This document shows positions 41,881 through 51,143 of a stretch of DNA of 64,000 nt, piece by piece. Numbering within the stretch: position 1 is the stretch's first letter; each line of letters starts with the position of its first letter. The stretch is taken from the NCBI RefSeq assembly GCF_001637205.1, contig NZ_LVJH01000074.1, positions 172,454 to 236,453 on the forward strand. Reading direction: 5' to 3'. A model generated the notes under the pieces. The model did no database searches and was not told the origin of the DNA. It saw only the letters and a list, made by a program, of their open reading frames with translations. The translations under genes and the position numbers were made by a program. This DNA comes from Paenibacillus glacialis (GTDB lineage: Bacteria; Bacillota; Bacilli; Paenibacillales; Paenibacillaceae).

Positions 41881-43341
41881 TTGGAAAACATCAATTCAGC
41901 TAATTTACTCGAATTATGGAAGAACACGAAACCTATTGCATGGTCTACTTCAACCACGCAAAAGATTTCGCCTACAAGTTTAGAAAATTTCATTTCAGTT
42001 CATAATGATATTAAATCATTTACTTTAGAAAATGGAGGAGAATTATTGAATACAATTTTAAATCGTACTCCAAAGCAACTCATAGACGTAACAGCACCAG
42101 AACGAATGAATCCTCAAGACTGGTTATGGGATCATCTCGTAACAGGTAAGATTTCGTCTTTACATGTACTAAGATTATTACACGAAAAGAAACGAAAAAA
42201 AGCTTATGCGTTCTACCAAGATATACTTTTTGTCACTGATTTCCTCAGCTTTTGTTCTTCAAAAGCTGAGGTTTCCATTCACCTGCTAGGAGACGATCAC
42301 TTAAAGGAAAGTATGTTTACTGACTATCTGAGTAAGAATGAAATTTCTATCGATAAGCAACAACTACTTAAAACCTTATTCTCCCGCTGTTTCCCAAGTC
42401 AACAGTTATCCGTTACAGCTAATAAACAGGAGGCAATGAAATTGATCTCTCATCCACTTCTTGATAGATATATAACTTCTTTAAAAGAAGAAGGTGTGAG
42501 TGAGTACACACTGTATTTCTGTAAGCATAGCTGCAGTAGATTTCTAATATGGGTTCACCAAACATTAGTACGTTTTCATCCCTATTCACCAGAGACCATT
42601 CCAATTTTTTTGGTTCAATCTTCGGATCTCACAACATATAAGCAGTACTTAATCAAACAATATCAGCACGGATACATAGGGGACCACAAAGCGAGTGATA
42701 TCTTTTATTATGTACGCGCTTGGTTTGGCCTTCTGTCCCAATTAGAGCTAATACCTAAAGATATTTGCCTAGGAGTAAAAGCGATTTCTTTTGAAAGGCA
42801 CCACGAAAGAGACCTCCCAACAGATGAAGAGCTTCAGCAATTCTTTAGAGTCGTGAACTCTTATTCACCCTCACCAAAGATCCACATCACTGCGTTTTCA
42901 CTCATGGTTTATTTAGGTTTACGAATAAAAGAAGTTGGCAGGCTTCAGTGGGAAGATCTTAACCTATCCACAAAAACAATTGTAGTGCATGGAAAAGGCA
43001 ACCAGTTCGATTTGCTCCCCTTACCAGCTGTTCTTGTCGATATGCTAACCGACCTGCAAAAAAAAGATCGATTAGTAGGGAATATTTTCAATACCTCTTC
43101 AAAAAGATTTATGAAAAATCTGTATCAGTGGTATAAGATTTATGCTCTCATTGCCGGCTGGAGTTATCCTGGAGGAGTACATATATTCCGGCACTGCTAT
43201 ATCACTACCTTGTCAAAGCTTAAATGTCCTCCTCAGTTGCTTATGCATTTAGCACGACACAAGCGACCTGAAACGACAACCCGTTATATTCACCGCAATA
43301 ACGAGCTACCCGATGCTGTAAATAAAATTAATTATTTTTAG
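41881..43341 (+). CDS. Tyrosine recombinase 1 of a trio
   Basis: 486 residues. The C-terminal catalytic domain has the Arg of LGLRIKEV, Lys in VHGKGNQ, HIFRH (His434, Arg437), His460 in LARHK and the nucleophile Tyr469 in TRYIH. All six positions are intact. The N-terminal 240 residues are longer than in XerC/D and include a SAM-like core-binding domain. TTG start after AAAGGAG. It is followed at 12 bp by a second recombinase and then a third, the arrangement of 'recombinase in trio' and Tn554-like elements, in which the recombinases act together to move the element. Confidence 0.9.
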   Translation: MENINSANLLELWKNTKPIAWSTSTTQKISPTSLENFISVHNDIKSFTLENGGELLNTILNRTPKQLIDVTAPERMNPQDWLWDHLVTGKISSLHVLRLLHEKKRKKAYAFYQDILFVTDFLSFCSSKAEVSIHLLGDDHLKESMFTDYLSKNEISIDKQQLLKTLFSRCFPSQQLSVTANKQEAMKLISHPLLDRYITSLKEEGVSEYTLYFCKHSCSRFLIWVHQTLVRFHPYSPETIPIFLVQSSDLTTYKQYLIKQYQHGYIGDHKASDIFYYVRAWFGLLSQLELIPKDICLGVKAISFERHHERDLPTDEELQQFFRVVNSYSPSPKIHITAFSLMVYLGLRIKEVGRLQWEDLNLSTKTIVVHGKGNQFDLLPLPAVLVDMLTDLQKKDRLVGNIFNTSSKRFMKNLYQWYKIYALIAGWSYPGGVHIFRHCYITTLSKLKCPPQLLMHLARHKRPETTTRYIHRNNELPDAVNKINYF

Positions 43342-43353
43342 GAGGACATACCG

Positions 43354-44487
43354 ATGAGTATTATTCAATCCAAATCGAAACTTCAACTTGCACGAGAAGA
43401 AATACAGCTAGCCATTTCACAATATGGCATAAATACTTTCGAACAAGTAATGGTCGAAATCGGTCTAACTAACTTACAAGAGAATCCCGTCATAGAAGAG
43501 GATGTATCCCTACAAGAAGCAGGTGATTATTTCATCGAATGTGAAACCTACCAATATTACAGTACTTCCTCGAAAAAGACTTATCGTTCAGAACTATCTC
43601 AGTATCAACGGTTTGTTTCCTCTCAATATGGTTGCAACCAACCCAGCTTAAAGCAATCAGCTGATCGCCAAATTATAATGAAATACTTATCGAGATACAA
43701 AGGATCTAACACAATGGTAAAGAAAAAAGCGTTCCTTCGGTCTTTTCTCAGGGTTACATTGGGTCACTATTTCCATCAATCATTAGATGATTACAAAAAC
43801 ACATTAAGGTTAAGACCTGAGGCTGAAGATGAGGAACCGAAAGCCTTCAGAAAAATTCAGCTCGCTGAACTACTTAATCTTGCTCAACTAAGCAATCATG
43901 GATTTCGCAACCATGCAATTGTCTGGGTCTTTATGGGATCTGGCATTCGGTTAAGCGAATTATGTAAGCTTCAAATTTGTGATGTCTTACCGACAACACA
44001 ACAAATAAAGATATATCCTAAAATGAAAGAATATCAGAAAGAAAAACGAACGATTAGCAGCTTGGCATTACTTATCCTGACAGATTATATCGAGTTCACG
44101 TATAGCTACTGTCGCCAAACTCTTTCATTAGAAGAATACAGAAATTTGTATATATTTTCTAAAGATTTTGGCAAAACTCATCTACAGCCGCGTGCAATTC
44201 AATATATAGTAAAAGATCTAATTAACAAAGCCAAATCTATTGAAAATAAAAATCTATTTTGCGTGCACAGTTTCCGACATAGCTTTGCTCTCTATGCTTT
44301 AGAATCTGGAGTTGATATTTATATGATAAGTAAGCTTCTAGGTCATAAATCAATTGAAACTACTGATGAATACCTTAAGTTATTTGATTACCAGCTTCGA
44401 GAAGTTATTGACAAAAACCCCATCGCAATGGAAGAAATGAAAAAACTACAACAAAGGATGAATACATTATGTCAAGAATCCTATTAG
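43354..44487 (+). CDS. Tyrosine recombinase 2 of a trio
   Basis: 377 residues. Catalytic residues: Arg in GSGIRLSEL, Lys in YPKMKEYQKEKR, His305 and Arg308 in HSFRH, His331 in LLGHKS, Tyr340 in TDEYLKL. A core-binding domain lies at about 55-165. The ribosome site AGGAGG is perfect. It overlaps the third recombinase gene by 19 bp, so the three are translated as one operon. Confidence 0.92.
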   Translation: MSIIQSKSKLQLAREEIQLAISQYGINTFEQVMVEIGLTNLQENPVIEEDVSLQEAGDYFIECETYQYYSTSSKKTYRSELSQYQRFVSSQYGCNQPSLKQSADRQIIMKYLSRYKGSNTMVKKKAFLRSFLRVTLGHYFHQSLDDYKNTLRLRPEAEDEEPKAFRKIQLAELLNLAQLSNHGFRNHAIVWVFMGSGIRLSELCKLQICDVLPTTQQIKIYPKMKEYQKEKRTISSLALLILTDYIEFTYSYCRQTLSLEEYRNLYIFSKDFGKTHLQPRAIQYIVKDLINKAKSIENKNLFCVHSFRHSFALYALESGVDIYMISKLLGHKSIETTDEYLKLFDYQLREVIDKNPIAMEEMKKLQQRMNTLCQESY

Positions 44488-45437
44488 ACTCCCCATATTA
44501 CATCAATTGGAGAGCTTACTCTGATTTAAAAGAATCTGCAAAAGTTGTCTATAGTTATCATATACGTAGATTCGAATCTTATCTCATTAAATGCGGCTAC
44601 CAAGGTCATTTAGACTTTGATAGATTCTACTATTACACAGAATCGCATGACTATAGTCCGATCGATAAATGCTTCATTAGCAAATACATTCTTTACCTTG
44701 AAGAAGAACAAAAAAATAGCACAGGTGTATTATGCAATACCATTATTTATCTGAAACAGTTTTTCAGTTTTCTTTTTGATATTGGTATGATTAAAACCAA
44801 TCCTATGAAACACTTTCGAAATAAATACTATGTTCGGAAAATCATTGATCGCTCTCTTTCGCTTGAAGAATGTCGTTCAGTACTGGCTACAGCGGAGAAG
44901 ACAGACCCTTTCACGAAAATGAGTTATATTCTTTTTTTAACCATGTTAACAACAGGATTACGTAATTCAGAAGTCGTGGAATTGACCCATCAACAAATTG
45001 ATTTTGAACGTAACGTAATTCATATTAACAAAGGTCACAAGACAACCGCAGAAGTTGTATATATGCCTACAGTCTTAGCAGAATTGTTGAAATTATATTT
45101 CAAACACCCATCTTTTGATGTATGGGTTAGAACTGAAAACAAACATGTCTTTTTCCAAAATGGAAAACCATTTTCCAATCGAATGCTAACGCACTTTGTC
45201 AAAAAAATTATGATAGAATCTGGAATCACAAGAAATATAACTCCACATTGTTTACGCCATACCACTGCTTACCTAATGCAGTTAAACGGTATTTCATTGA
45301 GCGCAATCAAAAGACAGCTGAGACATAAGTCTAGTGCAACAACACTTCGTTACCTGCCTCCAGTGCAACTGTCTATTGAATTACTCGACCAAGTTGTCGT
45401 CACCATATCTATGCCTAAGAAAAATGGGAAGCCTTAA
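44469..45437 (+). CDS. Tyrosine recombinase 3 of a trio
   Basis: 322 residues, XerD-like in size. Catalytic residues: Arg in TTGLRNSEV, Lys in INKGHKTT, His260 and Arg263 in HCLRH, His286 in LRHKS, Tyr295 in TLRYLPP. All intact. It starts inside the preceding recombinase gene (19-bp overlap). Confidence 0.92.
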   Translation: MSRILLDSPYYINWRAYSDLKESAKVVYSYHIRRFESYLIKCGYQGHLDFDRFYYYTESHDYSPIDKCFISKYILYLEEEQKNSTGVLCNTIIYLKQFFSFLFDIGMIKTNPMKHFRNKYYVRKIIDRSLSLEECRSVLATAEKTDPFTKMSYILFLTMLTTGLRNSEVVELTHQQIDFERNVIHINKGHKTTAEVVYMPTVLAELLKLYFKHPSFDVWVRTENKHVFFQNGKPFSNRMLTHFVKKIMIESGITRNITPHCLRHTTAYLMQLNGISLSAIKRQLRHKSSATTLRYLPPVQLSIELLDQVVVTISMPKKNGKP

Positions 45438-45644
45438 TAGGCGCTACTGTGTAATTAGCCAATGGTTTATATTTACATCAGCATTTAGAATATCTGGGGA
45501 GATAGTAATTGGACCACAGGTTGGCCACTTTTGGCCCATGAGGAATGGGCAATAATACTGGGGATGATATTAAAATGTTATATCAAATAGCTCCCATAGT
45601 AAAGAGAATATTGAAAAAAACACTTTTATAAAAAAGGAGTTAAC

Positions 45645-46046
45645 ATGGACAAGCAAAAGGTAGAACGAAAAAATGCTTGGAGTAATACGGATGATATGAT
45701 TTTAGCAACAACTGTACTGGATCATATAAAAAAAGGGAGCACGCAGACAAAAGCCTTTGAAGAAGCTGCCCAATTGCTCAGCAGAAGTCCCTCCGCTAGT
45801 GCATTTCGATGGAACGGTGTAGTTCGGCAACAGTATGAAAGTGAATTACTAACAATTAAAGAGAAAATCACTGTATATATGGAGACCCAGCTTGAGAAAG
45901 AATATATGAGTTTGCAGTCTTCTTCAGTAGATACTCACGATTTGTTAAATCAATTATCTAAGTCTATCCACGATATGCAAAACAAACTTATTACGATGTC
46001 CAACTGCGTTACTCAACTAGGATTAACAATAAAGCAGAGGAACTAG
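45645..46046 (+). CDS. RsfA-like (Myb/SANT) DNA-binding protein with coiled coil
   Basis: 133 residues. NAWSNTDDMILATTVLDHIK, GSTQTKAFEEAAQLLSRS and SAFRWNGVVRQQYE match the DNA-binding part of RsfA-family prespore regulators (W...ED..LA..VL.HI..G.TQ..AFEE...L.R...A..FRWN..VR..Y). The C-terminal half is a heptad-rich helix. It has a good site, AAAGGAG. As the last gene after the recombinase trio it occupies the place of the small accessory gene (tnpC) in Tn554-like elements, so it may guide recombination rather than sporulation (inference). Confidence 0.8.
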   Translation: MDKQKVERKNAWSNTDDMILATTVLDHIKKGSTQTKAFEEAAQLLSRSPSASAFRWNGVVRQQYESELLTIKEKITVYMETQLEKEYMSLQSSSVDTHDLLNQLSKSIHDMQNKLITMSNCVTQLGLTIKQRN

Positions 46047-46093
46047 GAAATGGATGCATCTTAATTAAGAAGCAATCCCTACTATGATATGCT

Positions 46094-46232
46094 CCCCCTT
46101 ATAGTAGACAGAAAAAAGCAAGCCGATTAATCTGTCTACTATAAGGGGGATTTTTTTATGGGCGAAATTAGGAAGACTTACGATGTTGCATTTAAGAAAA
46201 GGCAGTCAATCTCTATCTCAAAAAGGGAATGA
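46094..46232 (+). mobile_element. IS3-type end relic: two inverted ends and an orfA start
   Basis: CCCCCTTATAGTAGACAG (46094-46111) and its perfect inverse (46132-46149) lie 20 nt apart. The second is followed by ATG 46158 encoding MGEIRKTYDVAFKKRQSISI and a stop; the first 14 residues match IS3 (IS150-type) orfA starts and then a frameshift follows. It resembles an abutted right end/left end pair of an IS3 element, with everything after the orfA start lost. Confidence 0.6.
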
Positions 46233-46309
46233 GCTACCCGTTAGTTGAGCAAAGGGCTACCTCTCGGCAGCTCTCTCATTATTGAACTATAGTTCCCCGT
46301 TAGCTGAAG
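46233..46309. repeat. Array repeat E1 (core-hairpin-core)
   Basis: Left core ACCCGTTAGTTGAGC, hairpin GGGCTACC/GGCAGCTC, right core TTGAACTATAGTTCCCCG followed by TTAGCTGAAG. It abuts the 3' end of the GyrI-like gene. Confidence 0.75.
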
Positions 46310-46320
46310 AAGATTCTACC

Positions 46321-46782
46321 TTATTCAACAGGTATCCAAATTTCCATTTCATATTCATCTGTTTCTTCTTTCTCGTACATATTAGTGTCTACTATTTCAA
46401 TTTCGGGCATTCCTTCTTTTATTCTATATCCTTCCTTATCAAATATTTTCCATAATTCCCCGTAAGTATTTGGAATTTCTTTAACGTGACCAATATGTTT
46501 GAATACAACATATTTTTGTGTAGGAAAGGTATGTAAAGTCATTCCTTGTTCAACTTTGTGGAAATCAACAGACTCTATCTCAATTCCACAGGTATAGAAA
46601 TAATGGTCACTTCTTGGAGGAAGGCATACTCCTACTATTTTATCTACATTGTTTTCACTGATAAATTTATACGATTTTTCCCATAGTTCTGGAATTGGAT
46701 GAACAATATCGCCACTCCATTTTCCTGCCGCACTAAAACCTACTAACACAAATGAACTCTTTATAATTTCTTTAAATTCCAT
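46321..46782 (-). CDS. GyrI-like/effector-binding domain protein
   Basis: 153 residues, a stand-alone GyrI-like (AraC effector-binding) fold: IIKSSFVLVGFSAAGKW at the start, YTCGIEIES in the middle, KYVVFKHIGHVKEIPNTYGE, and the C-terminal EIWIPVE strand. Such proteins bind small amphipathic ligands and some hydrolyse them. It lies 24 bp from the VOC gene in the same direction and no repeat separates them, so the pair is one transcription unit and one array unit. Confidence 0.85.
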   Translation of the reverse strand: MEFKEIIKSSFVLVGFSAAGKWSGDIVHPIPELWEKSYKFISENNVDKIVGVCLPPRSDHYFYTCGIEIESVDFHKVEQGMTLHTFPTQKYVVFKHIGHVKEIPNTYGELWKIFDKEGYRIKEGMPEIEIVDTNMYEKEETDEYEMEIWIPVE

Positions 46783-46806
46783 ATTTAACGCCCCTTCTCT
46801 ACTACT

Positions 46807-47166
46807 TTATTTTCCTACTAAAACAAAAACATTTCCGTCTGGAGCTTGCATTACAGCCACATGACCACCTAAAGAATTAGGGAATGGAGTGCGAATCCAT
46901 TGAACTTCAGGATTAGATTTTAATGATTCGTAAGTCTCCCGAACATCTTCAACAACAATCTCAGTTTCAGCAAACTTCAAATTAGGGTTGTTCTTTAACA
47001 CCAACTCTGAGCTACCATCAGGATACTTCATACCAATAAGTTTCCATTGTTTTTCTTCGTCTTGAAATGCTTCCCAAGCTTTTGTTAGACCTAACGATTG
47101 ATAGAACTCAACTGACTTTTCAATGTCTTCTGTATATATCGCAACACATTCTATTCTTTTCCACAT
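46807..47166 (-). CDS. VOC (glyoxalase/bleomycin-resistance) family protein
   Basis: 119 residues, two beta-alpha-beta-beta-beta modules. IECVAIYTEDIEKSVEFYQS is the first, ending in a likely metal ligand position replaced by Cys3/Ala; EIVVEDVRETYESLKSNPEV and the C-terminal GGHVAVMQAPDGNVFVLVGK form the second, with PDGNVF typical of the family. The substrate is unknown; related proteins detoxify antibiotics or aldehydes. Confidence 0.88.
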   Translation of the reverse strand: MWKRIECVAIYTEDIEKSVEFYQSLGLTKAWEAFQDEEKQWKLIGMKYPDGSSELVLKNNPNLKFAETEIVVEDVRETYESLKSNPEVQWIRTPFPNSLGGHVAVMQAPDGNVFVLVGK

Positions 47167-47245
47167 GAACCATTCACCCTTTCTTAATAAGAACCTATGT
47201 TCCCTTAAGTGTACACCAAATTTAACCAGATAGACAAGCTAGTTA

Positions 47246-47345
47246 TTGAATAATCCTGCCCGTTAGGATAATAAAAAGAGCAGGATACCGAAGCACCCGC
47301 TCATCAATGTGTGTCATTCAACTATCGTTTCCCACTAGTTTAATA
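47246..47345. repeat. Array repeat E2 (core-hairpin-core)
   Basis: Left core ATCCTGCCCGTTAGGATAAT, hairpin within 47278-47302 (GAGC...GCTC), right core TTCAACTATCGTTTCCCAC followed by TAGTTTAATA. Confidence 0.75.
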
Positions 47346-47365
47346 AAATATTTCTTAAGATTGCA

Positions 47366-47854
47366 TTAACCCAAAAACGATAAATCTTTTATAAACCAAG
47401 CGTCCGTAGCATTATGCTCTGAACCATCTAGTGGTCTTTCGAGTTGTTGGAAACCTAATTTGATGTAGAGGAGATTTGCCGCTTGAAGTTTCTTCAATGT
47501 TTCTAAGTAACAGTGTGTATAGTGTTCTTTAGCGAAGTCGAGTGCTACTTTCATAAGATCCTTCGACAGACCCTTACCTTGAGCTTCGGGCGTAATGTAT
47601 AGCTTTTGCAACTCGCAACTTCCCGGTTCCTGCCCAAATGGTGCAATCCCCACACCGCCTACCACATCATTTTGTTCATTCACTGCAACCCAATACTTTG
47701 AATTTGATTGTTCCTTGTAATATTGTGCCAATCTGCTCAGTTGAGGGTCAAAATATGCCGTTCCCGGAATGTTTAGATTAAATGATTCCAATGAGTGTTT
47801 AATTATTAACTCTATTTTTTTATTGTCCTTTTCTTCAATTTCACGAATTTGCAT
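47366..47854 (-). CDS. GNAT-family N-acetyltransferase
   Basis: 162 residues. The acetyl-CoA site is in QKLYITPEAQGKGLSKDLMK (the Q/R-x-x-G-x-G/A signature) and the preceding VVGGVGIAPFG strand. The substrate is unknown; such single acetyltransferases are frequent cargo of accessory arrays. RBS GGGGGAAAG. Confidence 0.9.
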   Translation of the reverse strand: MQIREIEEKDNKKIELIIKHSLESFNLNIPGTAYFDPQLSRLAQYYKEQSNSKYWVAVNEQNDVVGGVGIAPFGQEPGSCELQKLYITPEAQGKGLSKDLMKVALDFAKEHYTHCYLETLKKLQAANLLYIKLGFQQLERPLDGSEHNATDAWFIKDLSFLG

Positions 47855-47933
47855 AGTTTCTTTCCCCCGATATCTAAAAAAAATTTATATTTTCAACTTT
47901 AATATTATTCACCAAATAATTCAACCTATTCTA

Positions 47934-48015
47934 GTATCCTGCCCGTTAGCGTAAAGAAGGGCTGCCGTTTAGCAGCCCTCATGTGATTGAACTATCGTTC
48001 TGCGTTAGCTTAACA
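47934..48015. repeat. Array repeat E3 (core-hairpin-core)
   Basis: Left core TATCCTGCCCGTTAGCGTAA, perfect 8-bp hairpin AGGGCTGC/GCAGCCCT, right core TTGAACTATCGTTCTGCG followed by TTAGCTTAA. It is the clearest copy. Confidence 0.85.
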
Positions 48016-48052
48016 GGCTACCGATTTGCCTATCCGATAGGGGAACATTATC

Positions 48053-48700
48053 TTAGAAGTATTTTGCCTGTTCGAATAGACTGATTAGTTGGCTTGAAGT
48101 GTCTTTTATAAAAGAGCGTACACTTTTTTCAGTAATGTACTTCGGCTCAATACACGGTTCTTTTTCAGGATGAGTATACCAGTCGAGGATTCTCTTTTTC
48201 CACTTTTCCACCTCTTCTTGTGTCAACATGTTTGGGATAGAAACAGGGGGGCAATTAAGTAAAGCTTCCCATGCTTGTGGCCTCCAATGTTCATTCCTGA
48301 ATAAATTAAAATCGATTTGATCAGTCTCAGCATAATACAAGGTGCGTATGTCTTCAATTTGTTCAATAGCTACTTTCCTTTTAAAATCATCGTAGATCGT
48401 TTGAGTCCAAATCAAATCCGTTAATACATGCGAAACATATCCTTTCGCAAACATTGTCCATTGATCATCTTCAGGACAATCATCAATTAAAGGACGCATC
48501 TTATTTTGAAAGAATTCGTTGATTGTATAGTCTTCCTTTATATTAAAATGTGTTTTGTTTTTATCCTCCCTAGTTGTGTTCTCCCTCATGTGAATTGCAT
48601 CTGGGGCAATGCTCCCTAACAAAAAATTAGGATTAACTTCCATACCTTTTTGTCTAAAAATACGTTCTGTAATACACATATGTACTAGAGGTAACGGCAT
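48053..48700 (-). CDS. Zinc-dependent phospholipase C-like hydrolase
   Basis: About 215 residues. MPLPLVHMCITERIF, then LLGSIAPDAIHMRE (metal-binding His and Asp positions), KTHFNI and YVSHVLTDLIW give the His/Asp pattern of the Zn-dependent phospholipase C-like family (often annotated only as hydrolase). ATG 48700 follows AAGGAG at 7 nt. The frame is open to 48829, but that part runs through array repeat E4 and is not coding. Confidence 0.75.
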   Translation of the reverse strand: MPLPLVHMCITERIFRQKGMEVNPNFLLGSIAPDAIHMRENTTREDKNKTHFNIKEDYTINEFFQNKMRPLIDDCPEDDQWTMFAKGYVSHVLTDLIWTQTIYDDFKRKVAIEQIEDIRTLYYAETDQIDFNLFRNEHWRPQAWEALLNCPPVSIPNMLTQEEVEKWKKRILDWYTHPEKEPCIEPKYITEKSVRSFIKDTSSQLISLFEQAKYF

Positions 48701-48770
48701 AAGTAAGCTCCTTTTTTGCATTAAAATGTATATCATTGTAAATATATTATCACATTGATACATTTTCATA

Positions 48771-48800
48771 TAACTATACTGTCCGTTAGTTGAATGAATG
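48771..48800. repeat. Array repeat E4 (single core)
   Basis: AACTATACTGTCCGTTAG followed by TTGAATGAATGG, lying between the phospholipase-C-like gene and the DKNYY gene. Confidence 0.7.
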
Positions 48801-48852
48801 GTATGGGTTTCAGCAGTATCTGTCTTCAATAACTTTTAATCTTACTTATTCT

Positions 48853-49500
48853 TTATCTTTTATCTTCCACTAATTTATATCCTATATAAGTAAGTTTATC
48901 CGTTTTTGCTTTTCCATCTTCAGAATAAATAACACTCTCAGTAATAAACCCATACTTCGGGTCATTTTCTTTACCCAAGAAGCTGTCAAACGAAGACAGA
49001 GTTGAAAAACGTGCTCTCTCGATGACTTCAATTTTAGAAACATCATCTACAAAAAGTGGTAAGCTACCACAATAAGCGTCGTTTTTATCTTTTGAATAAG
49101 GATACTCCAGAACTTCAAAACTATCTGGATCTGCATTGATTACTTTAAATATTGACCAGTCATTACTAACGTAAATATATACATTATTCTTATCTTTTGC
49201 GTAATGATATCTGCCTTCGGTGCTAATAATTTTAAAGGTTTCCGGATCAGACCCTTCTACTTTATGGTTTTTAAAAAACACACTGTTATTATCTCTTGCA
49301 AAATCACTGTACTTTAAAACCTTGAATTCATCCTTTTGTACATTGATCGGATTAATTCTTCTGCCCGCGCCCTCATCATAGGAAACATAATTCCATGTTC
49401 CATTTTCATATACAAATCCCGGTTTGAACGAGAACCATAAATATAAACTTATAGTAAGGGTGCAAACAACAATTCCGGTTATTACTAACTTCTTTTTCAT
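48853..49500 (-). CDS. DKNYY-family membrane-anchored protein
   Basis: About 215 residues. An N-terminal signal/anchor (KKKLVITGIVVCTLTISLYL) is followed by extracellular repeats of the DKNYY family: HYAKDKNNVYIY, PYSKDKNDAYCGS and similar 'DKNxVY' units, alternating with 'DPxSFxVL' linkers. DKNYY proteins are exported and of unknown role. ATG 49500 is preferred over an in-frame ATG nine bases upstream. Confidence 0.75.
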   Translation of the reverse strand: MKKKLVITGIVVCTLTISLYLWFSFKPGFVYENGTWNYVSYDEGAGRRINPINVQKDEFKVLKYSDFARDNNSVFFKNHKVEGSDPETFKIISTEGRYHYAKDKNNVYIYVSNDWSIFKVINADPDSFEVLEYPYSKDKNDAYCGSLPLFVDDVSKIEVIERARFSTLSSFDSFLGKENDPKYGFITESVIYSEDGKAKTDKLTYIGYKLVEDKR

Positions 49501-49580
49501 TAACACCACTCATTCTAATTAATAGTAAGGAAACAAAGGCCATAGATGTGTAACATTGATTTAATACATATTCGTTTAGG

Positions 49581-49612
49581 TTATCGTACTCTACTGCCGG
49601 TTAGTTGAACGA
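49581..49612. repeat. Array repeat E5 (single core)
   Basis: CTACTGCCGGTTAGTTGAAC, between the DKNYY gene and the stalk-protein gene. One core base differs (CCGG for CCCG). Confidence 0.65.
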
Positions 49613-49761
49613 GGTTCGAGCTGCCATTTCTATTCCACCGTTACCACTGGAAAGTTCCCTTCCATGAGTATTATTAGAATTTATTGTTTTTCTCTGATTT
49701 CCTATAACGTTTCCATTCGCGAACACGAAAGGTTTTAGGCGCATAGCGCAGATTCGTTCTG

Positions 49762-51021
49762 TCACCACCCACTTAGCTTGGCAGGATTGCCCGCTGAATC
49801 AACTCGTTCATCAAAGTCTTGGTCGAGATTGATGTACTCACTATATGTCCAGTGACCATTAGCATATTTCAAATAAATAAGGGCTTCATATATATAATTA
49901 TCTGCCCCTTCATCGTCTTTACCTGTACTAAAATCAAGCTTACCTTGGACGACAGCTTCCTTCTCTCCAAGGTAAACGACTCGTTCGTCTAATAAAATAT
50001 ATCTATAGTCGGAATAAGAAAAGTGCCCCTTCATTGAACTGTCCCATGTTAGAGAACCGAATACTACATCATTCCATTCTTTAATAAATGAAGGATCCGT
50101 ATATTGAACCGTGAATTCTAGATTCTCCTCATTTAACGCTTTATAATAGGTTCTCAGATCCGACAAGACGGCATTCTGCTCGCTGTAACGATTTTCCATA
50201 ATAGACGCAGCCTTTTTATCGATGTCAACTGGAAGTTCCATACGATTAAAAATTGAGGCTTCATTTGCGATCTTCCATTGTCCACGCTCATAACGAACGT
50301 CGAAGAGATACACATCTGATTGATTCAATACTTCTGAATTCTTGATATGCGTTACTTGGAGTTGTGCTTCAGTGGCGGAAGTGTATTCAATCCAATCAAT
50401 TGTCACCTTAAAGTCTCGAACTTTGATCTCACTGACTGGTTTATTGGCTTCGTAATCATAATCAAGATTCATATAACCCAATTTAAGATTGTCAGATGAA
50501 TACAACCGGGGACTAAACGTTTCGAAGTACTTCGTAAGAAGATCTTGTATAGCAGCTTCTTCACCAAATCCGTATGGCTTCAAACTAACAGTTAAATTAG
50601 ATTTATCATAATTAATAGAATATTTAGCTAAGTTACTAACCAAACGAAGAGGAAGATAAACTTGTCCATTAAAAACAGGAATCGCTTTGTCTAAATAGTA
50701 AGTCACCCTGCCATCATACTCAATAATATCCTCGCCGGCCCAGAATTGGATTTCAGCGCCTCTAATGACCCCTGAAATTTGCCGAGTATCAGTATCATAT
50801 GCAACCTCAAATCCTAAGGCGGCAAAAAATGGGCGGTATGGTACGTACATAACGCCCGACATCACGATCGGATGAACTCCAGCAATCTTCACACTATTTA
50901 CATACAATTGAATCGATTTGTCAGCAGATGCAACTCCTGAAAAAAGCTGAGTAGTCACTAGAAAGCAAAAGCTAAGCAGCAAAACTAAGGATTTTCTAAT
51001 CATATAACACTTCCTATTCAC
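49762..51021 (-). CDS. Secreted copper-amine-oxidase N-terminal (stalk) domain protein
   Basis: 419 residues. The signal peptide (SLVLLLSFCFLVTTQLFSG, cleavage near ASA) is followed by a stalk domain at about 35-150 (IQLYVNSVKIAGVHPIVMSG, VMYVPYRPFFAALGFEV, VYLPLRLVSNLAKYSINYD). This domain is abundant in Paenibacillus exported proteins and probably binds the cell surface or sugars. The remaining 260 residues form two NTF2/SnoaL-like repeats (YERGQWKIANEAS; YLKYANGHWTYSEY). No copper-oxidase catalytic domain is present. Confidence 0.85.
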   Translation of the reverse strand: MNRKCYMIRKSLVLLLSFCFLVTTQLFSGVASADKSIQLYVNSVKIAGVHPIVMSGVMYVPYRPFFAALGFEVAYDTDTRQISGVIRGAEIQFWAGEDIIEYDGRVTYYLDKAIPVFNGQVYLPLRLVSNLAKYSINYDKSNLTVSLKPYGFGEEAAIQDLLTKYFETFSPRLYSSDNLKLGYMNLDYDYEANKPVSEIKVRDFKVTIDWIEYTSATEAQLQVTHIKNSEVLNQSDVYLFDVRYERGQWKIANEASIFNRMELPVDIDKKAASIMENRYSEQNAVLSDLRTYYKALNEENLEFTVQYTDPSFIKEWNDVVFGSLTWDSSMKGHFSYSDYRYILLDERVVYLGEKEAVVQGKLDFSTGKDDEGADNYIYEALIYLKYANGHWTYSEYINLDQDFDERVDSAGNPAKLSGW

Positions 51022-51143
51022 TTTAATGTGTTTTATATACAGTATTCTCCTTAAGTAAGAATTTCCCTTTATGTATTTATTGCGTTGTCGACCTAATATT
51101 GATCTTATTACCTTACCATATAGTCCATACTATGGATATTCCC

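Noticed and set aside
48701..48829. N-terminal extension of the phospholipase-C-like protein
   Set aside because: It covers array repeat E4 and has no ribosome site; AAGGAG precedes ATG 48700.
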